A DNA stretch of 64,000 nt from Clostridia bacterium (GTDB lineage: Bacteria; Bacillota; Clostridia; Oscillospirales; Acutalibacteraceae): positions 28,387-92,386 of the forward strand of contig JAFQRY010000016.1 in NCBI GenBank assembly GCA_017409845.1, read 5' to 3'. The translations under genes were made by a program, and so were the position numbers. This document shows positions 61,663 through 64,000 of this stretch, one piece after another (the stretch's first letter is position 1; each line of letters opens with the position of its first letter). The notes beneath the pieces are model-generated. The model searched no databases and had not been told where the DNA came from. It was given only the letters and a program-made list of their open reading frames with translations.

Positions 61663-62616
61663 ATGAAAAGAATTATTGCGATTTTATCCGTACTCATTCT
61701 TATGCTCACCCTTTTTGCATGCTCAGACAGCAAGACCGACACGGAAACAACGGCGGCTGCGGAAACAACCGCACAGCCTGCAACGGTTGAAGAGGTAAAG
61801 CCTGTTGGCAATTTCACATTCACAAAGGATAATTTCCCCGTTGTGGGCGGCTCGCTTGCTCTCAAGCCTTTCGGTCAGGCATTGACATCGACCGTGCTCG
61901 GCATTCCCCGTGAGGGTGCAATCGACCCCGAAATCTGGGAAGGTTCAACAACATATAAATATCAGCAGTTTGTTGACGGTGAAATCGAGCTTCTTCTTGC
62001 TTATGAGCCTTCGGAGGAAGCGATTGAATATGCAAAATCCAAGGGCTTTGAGTGGGAAATAACCGCTATCGGTGCGGATGCCCTCGTTTTTATCTGCAGC
62101 AATCAGAATCCCGTCAAGAGCCTTTCTCTTGAACAGATAAAGCAGATTTATTCCGGCGAAATAACAAACTGGAAGCAGGTCGGCGGCAACGATGCTCCCA
62201 TGGCGGCATATCAGAGAAACCGTGACAGCGGCAGCCACACCCTTTTTGATAAGCTCATCAACCTCGGCGATAAGCTCGTTGAGCCTCCCAAGGATGAGCA
62301 GATCGGCTCGATGATCGGTCTTCTCGAAGCTGTTGCGGATTATGATAATTCAAGCAGTGCACTCGGCTACACCGTTTATTATTATCTTACCAACATGGAA
62401 AGCGATAAGCTCGCAAGCTCAAAAATTCTTTGGGTTGACGGCATTGAGCCCACCAACGAAAACATCGCAAGCGGAAAATATACTCTCGTTAATGACTTCT
62501 ATGTTGCAATTCCGAAAAATCTGCCCGAGGACGCACCTGCAAGAATCCTTTATAACTGGATTATTTCTCAGCAGGGAAAAGAGCTTCTTGAAAACGAAAA
62601 TTACGTTGCAAAATAA
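61663..62616 (+). CDS. PstS-like substrate-binding lipoprotein
   Basis: 317 residues. Lipoprotein signal IIAILSVLILMLTLFACS; Thr-rich linker; then a type-2 periplasmic binding domain: PVVGGSLALKPFGQALTSTVLG, SLSLEQIKQIYSGEITNWKQVGGND, RNRDSGSHTLFDKLI, SSALGYTVYYYLTNM. These are PstS/phosphate-binding motifs. But no pst permease or ATPase gene is nearby, so it may sense or bind something other than phosphate for another system. Confidence 0.82.
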   Translation: MKRIIAILSVLILMLTLFACSDSKTDTETTAAAETTAQPATVEEVKPVGNFTFTKDNFPVVGGSLALKPFGQALTSTVLGIPREGAIDPEIWEGSTTYKYQQFVDGEIELLLAYEPSEEAIEYAKSKGFEWEITAIGADALVFICSNQNPVKSLSLEQIKQIYSGEITNWKQVGGNDAPMAAYQRNRDSGSHTLFDKLINLGDKLVEPPKDEQIGSMIGLLEAVADYDNSSSALGYTVYYYLTNMESDKLASSKILWVDGIEPTNENIASGKYTLVNDFYVAIPKNLPEDAPARILYNWIISQQGKELLENENYVAK

Positions 62617-62624
62617 TTAAACCG

Positions 62625-62667
62625 ACATCCGCCCGCTTCAGACGAAAGCAGGGCGGATGTTTTTTTA
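62625..62667. terminator. Terminator between convergent genes
   Basis: Stem ACATCCGCCC / GGGCGGATGT with an inner GCTT/AAGC, followed by TTTTTTTACC. Overlaps the dacF stop. Confidence 0.88.
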
Positions 62668-63825
62668 CCTTGCAAATGCGGAAATAATTCTCATAAAAAT
62701 TATTTTCACCGTCAGAGGTTCAATTCTGTCGGGAGCAGTCAGATTATATTTCCCTATTAGCTCGTCTCCGAGTCTGAAGGTCACGGTGCCGAGCACCTGA
62801 CCCTGCTCAACAGGGGCGGCAACATCAACCGCAAGGTCGATTGTCTGCGTTATATCGGCTTCCCTGCCTTTTTCAATAAGCACGGCATCGGGCTTCGGAA
62901 TTTTGGGAGTTATTTTTTCAACCACGCCGTTTATCACTCCCACTTCGGGAATAAGCGAGGTGTCAATTTCAGGCGTAACCGTTGAATAATTAGCAAAGCC
63001 CCAGTTGAGCATCGCCTTTGCGGTTTCAAAGCGGTCTGTGCTGTTATCGCTGCCCATAACAACGGCAATAAGATGAGTTCCTTCTCTGAGTGCACTCGCA
63101 GAAACACAGCAGCCTGCCTTTGAGGTTGTGCCCGTTTTCAGACCCGTTGTGCCCTCATAAAAGCGAACAAGCTTATTGGTATTGACAAGCTCCGTCTGCC
63201 CCTCACGCAGCGAATCCATCCATATTGTTGTGTAATTTGTTATAAGCTCGTGCTTCAGAAGCTCTCTTGACATCACGGCAACATCAAGAGCGGTGGTAAG
63301 GTGGTTTTCGGTTGTGTCATCAAGCCCCGTGCAGTTTTCAAAATGGGTGCTGTTCATGCCGAGTTCTTTTGCTCTGTCATTGAGCATCTTGACAAACGCC
63401 TCTTCGCTGCCCGCAAGATATTCACCCAGAGCGGAGCAGGCATCATTTGCACTGTAAACTGCGGTTGCCTTCAGCAGGTCATCAACCGTCATCTGCTCAC
63501 CCTCTTTCAGCCAGATTTGAGAGCCGCCCTTTGAAGCGGCGGTTCCCGAAACGGTAACAACATCACTCAGTGCAATTTTGCCTGCATCAATCGCCTCTGT
63601 TATCAGCAGAAGCGGCATTATTTTGGTCACAGATGCAGGATAAACCTTCTCACTTTCGTTATGCTTCATCAGCACCTTTCCCGTTGAAGCATCCATGAGC
63701 ACGGCGGATTTCGCCTTGATTTCAACTGGCGGTGCTGAATTCTGTGCAAACGAAATCATGCATAAATTCAGCAGCAACGATAAGCTAAGGACACCCGAAA
63801 GCATTATTTTAATCAGCTTTTTCAT
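62665..63825 (-). CDS. dacF: D-alanyl-D-alanine carboxypeptidase (DacF type, S11)
   Basis: 386 residues from ATG 63825 (AAGGGGATTAT before it). Signal peptide KIMLSGVLSLSLLLNLCMISFAQ. Penicillin-binding motifs: S-x-x-K in YPASVTKIM (about 65), SAN in YSANDACS (about 125), KTG in TGLKTGTTSKAGCC (about 229). C-terminal PBP5-like beta domain. Trims peptidoglycan pentapeptides outside the membrane. Own promoter. Confidence 0.95.
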   Translation of the reverse strand: MKKLIKIMLSGVLSLSLLLNLCMISFAQNSAPPVEIKAKSAVLMDASTGKVLMKHNESEKVYPASVTKIMPLLLITEAIDAGKIALSDVVTVSGTAASKGGSQIWLKEGEQMTVDDLLKATAVYSANDACSALGEYLAGSEEAFVKMLNDRAKELGMNSTHFENCTGLDDTTENHLTTALDVAVMSRELLKHELITNYTTIWMDSLREGQTELVNTNKLVRFYEGTTGLKTGTTSKAGCCVSASALREGTHLIAVVMGSDNSTDRFETAKAMLNWGFANYSTVTPEIDTSLIPEVGVINGVVEKITPKIPKPDAVLIEKGREADITQTIDLAVDVAAPVEQGQVLGTVTFRLGDELIGKYNLTAPDRIEPLTVKIIFMRIISAFAR

Positions 63826-63846
63826 ATCATAATCCCCTTTCGGAAT

Positions 63847-63875
63847 AATATATGATATATTTTGTAGGTTTACAA
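63847..63875 (-). promoter_or_regulatory. Promoter of dacF
   Basis: Minus strand TTGTAA (63870-63875) and TATATT (63847-63852), 17-base spacer. Confidence 0.7.
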
Positions 63876-63904
63876 TAGAAGTGTTACAGTGAAACAAAAA
63901 ACAA

Positions 63905-64000
63905 ATGACGAATGGAAAAACCTGTGCTACAGTTAAGTTGCTGAGACAAAACTAACAGGAGGTTAACCATTCGTCATGACAACTGTAACACAAACAATGA
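63905..64000 (+). mobile_element. Possible left edge of an insertion sequence
   Basis: An inverted repeat ATGACGAATGG / CCATTCGTCAT (63905-63915, 63968-63978) surrounds an AGGAGG; the right arm contains the ATG (63976) of a reading frame MTTVTQTM that leaves the window. Sequence style (repeat overlapping the first gene) is reminiscent of some IS ends, but nothing downstream is visible. Low confidence. Confidence 0.35.

Overview
The window reads as chromosomal DNA of a strictly anaerobic, monoderm gut-type bacterium of the class Clostridia (Oscillospirales/Ruminococcaceae-like). This is inferred from gene content: a Tad/Flp pilus locus without an outer-membrane secretin, YceD-RpmF, a BadF-type acyl-CoA dehydratase activase, feoA-feoB plus a Cys-rich FeoB partner, a GGGtGRT protein, BspA-type leucine-rich repeats, strong GGAGG ribosome sites and rho-independent terminators after most operons. 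No phage, CRISPR array, rRNA or complete insertion sequence was seen. Only the last about 100 bases look like the edge of a mobile element.

Layout. 1-4.1 kb: end of uvrB, then uvrA. 4.1-4.9 kb: a zinc-ribbon/TM2 membrane protein divergent from a small Xre repressor, with symmetric operators between them. 5-6.7 kb: GGGtGRT protein and a NifU-like scaffold. 6.9-11.5 kb: a GH38 alpha-mannosidase followed by two small integral membrane proteins in one operon. 11.8-12.9 kb: a second zinc-ribbon/TM2/Xre module with its own palindromic operators. 13-16.9 kb: a HAD hydrolase and a second GH38 enzyme. 16.9-23.1 kb: BspA-like surface protein, a dispersed-repeat cluster, then a tightly coupled operon (CDF transporter, metallophosphoesterase, patatin, PHP phosphatase) with a secreted metallophosphoesterase upstream. 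23.3-25.3 kb: GH43-like protein and ketopantoate-reductase family enzyme. 25.4-31.7 kb: ECF sigma factor with a very short partner, two PlsC acyltransferases and a two-gene activase/dehydratase system.

31.7-34.6 kb holds the ferrous iron operon feoA-feoB-(Cys-rich peptide), with three GTTAG-N6-CTAAC-like boxes that resemble DtxR/IdeR-type operators. 34.7-45.1 kb is a complete monoderm Tad pilus operon read leftward: prepilin peptidase, two almost identical Flp pilins, an internal hairpin terminator, TadE, CpaB, TadZ/CpaE, TadA/CpaF, TadB, TadC, a DUF192 protein, a DivIVA-like coiled coil and a TadG-like protein with a long beta-solenoid-like tail. 45.4-48.4 kb: HAD hydrolase, tRNA-Thr and tRNA-Tyr, and a TPR/DUF4037 pair. 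48.5-52.4 kb: a sugar-acid/inositol-like oxidoreductase operon that begins with a TIM-barrel/Gfo-Idh-MocA fusion. 52.5-55.7 kb: Xre-DUF2157-like membrane protein, GDYXXLXY-like protein, TraX-like protein and a small membrane protein. 55.7-59.7 kb: CE15-like esterase, a repeat cluster, rpmF, yceD, a small P-loop protein and pgi. 60-63.8 kb: two lipoproteins (one PstS-like) and a DacF-type D,D-carboxypeptidase.

Taken together the cell seems equipped to take apart host or plant glycans (two GH38, GH43-like, CE15-like, oxidoreductases), import ferrous iron and build a surface pilus. The least understood systems are the GH38-linked membrane-protein pair, the duplicated zinc-ribbon/TM2/Xre modules, the GGGtGRT/NifU-like pair, and the pilus operon with its solenoid TadG and DivIVA-like member. 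All positions and motifs were read by eye. Family names are from memory of family features; no search was run.
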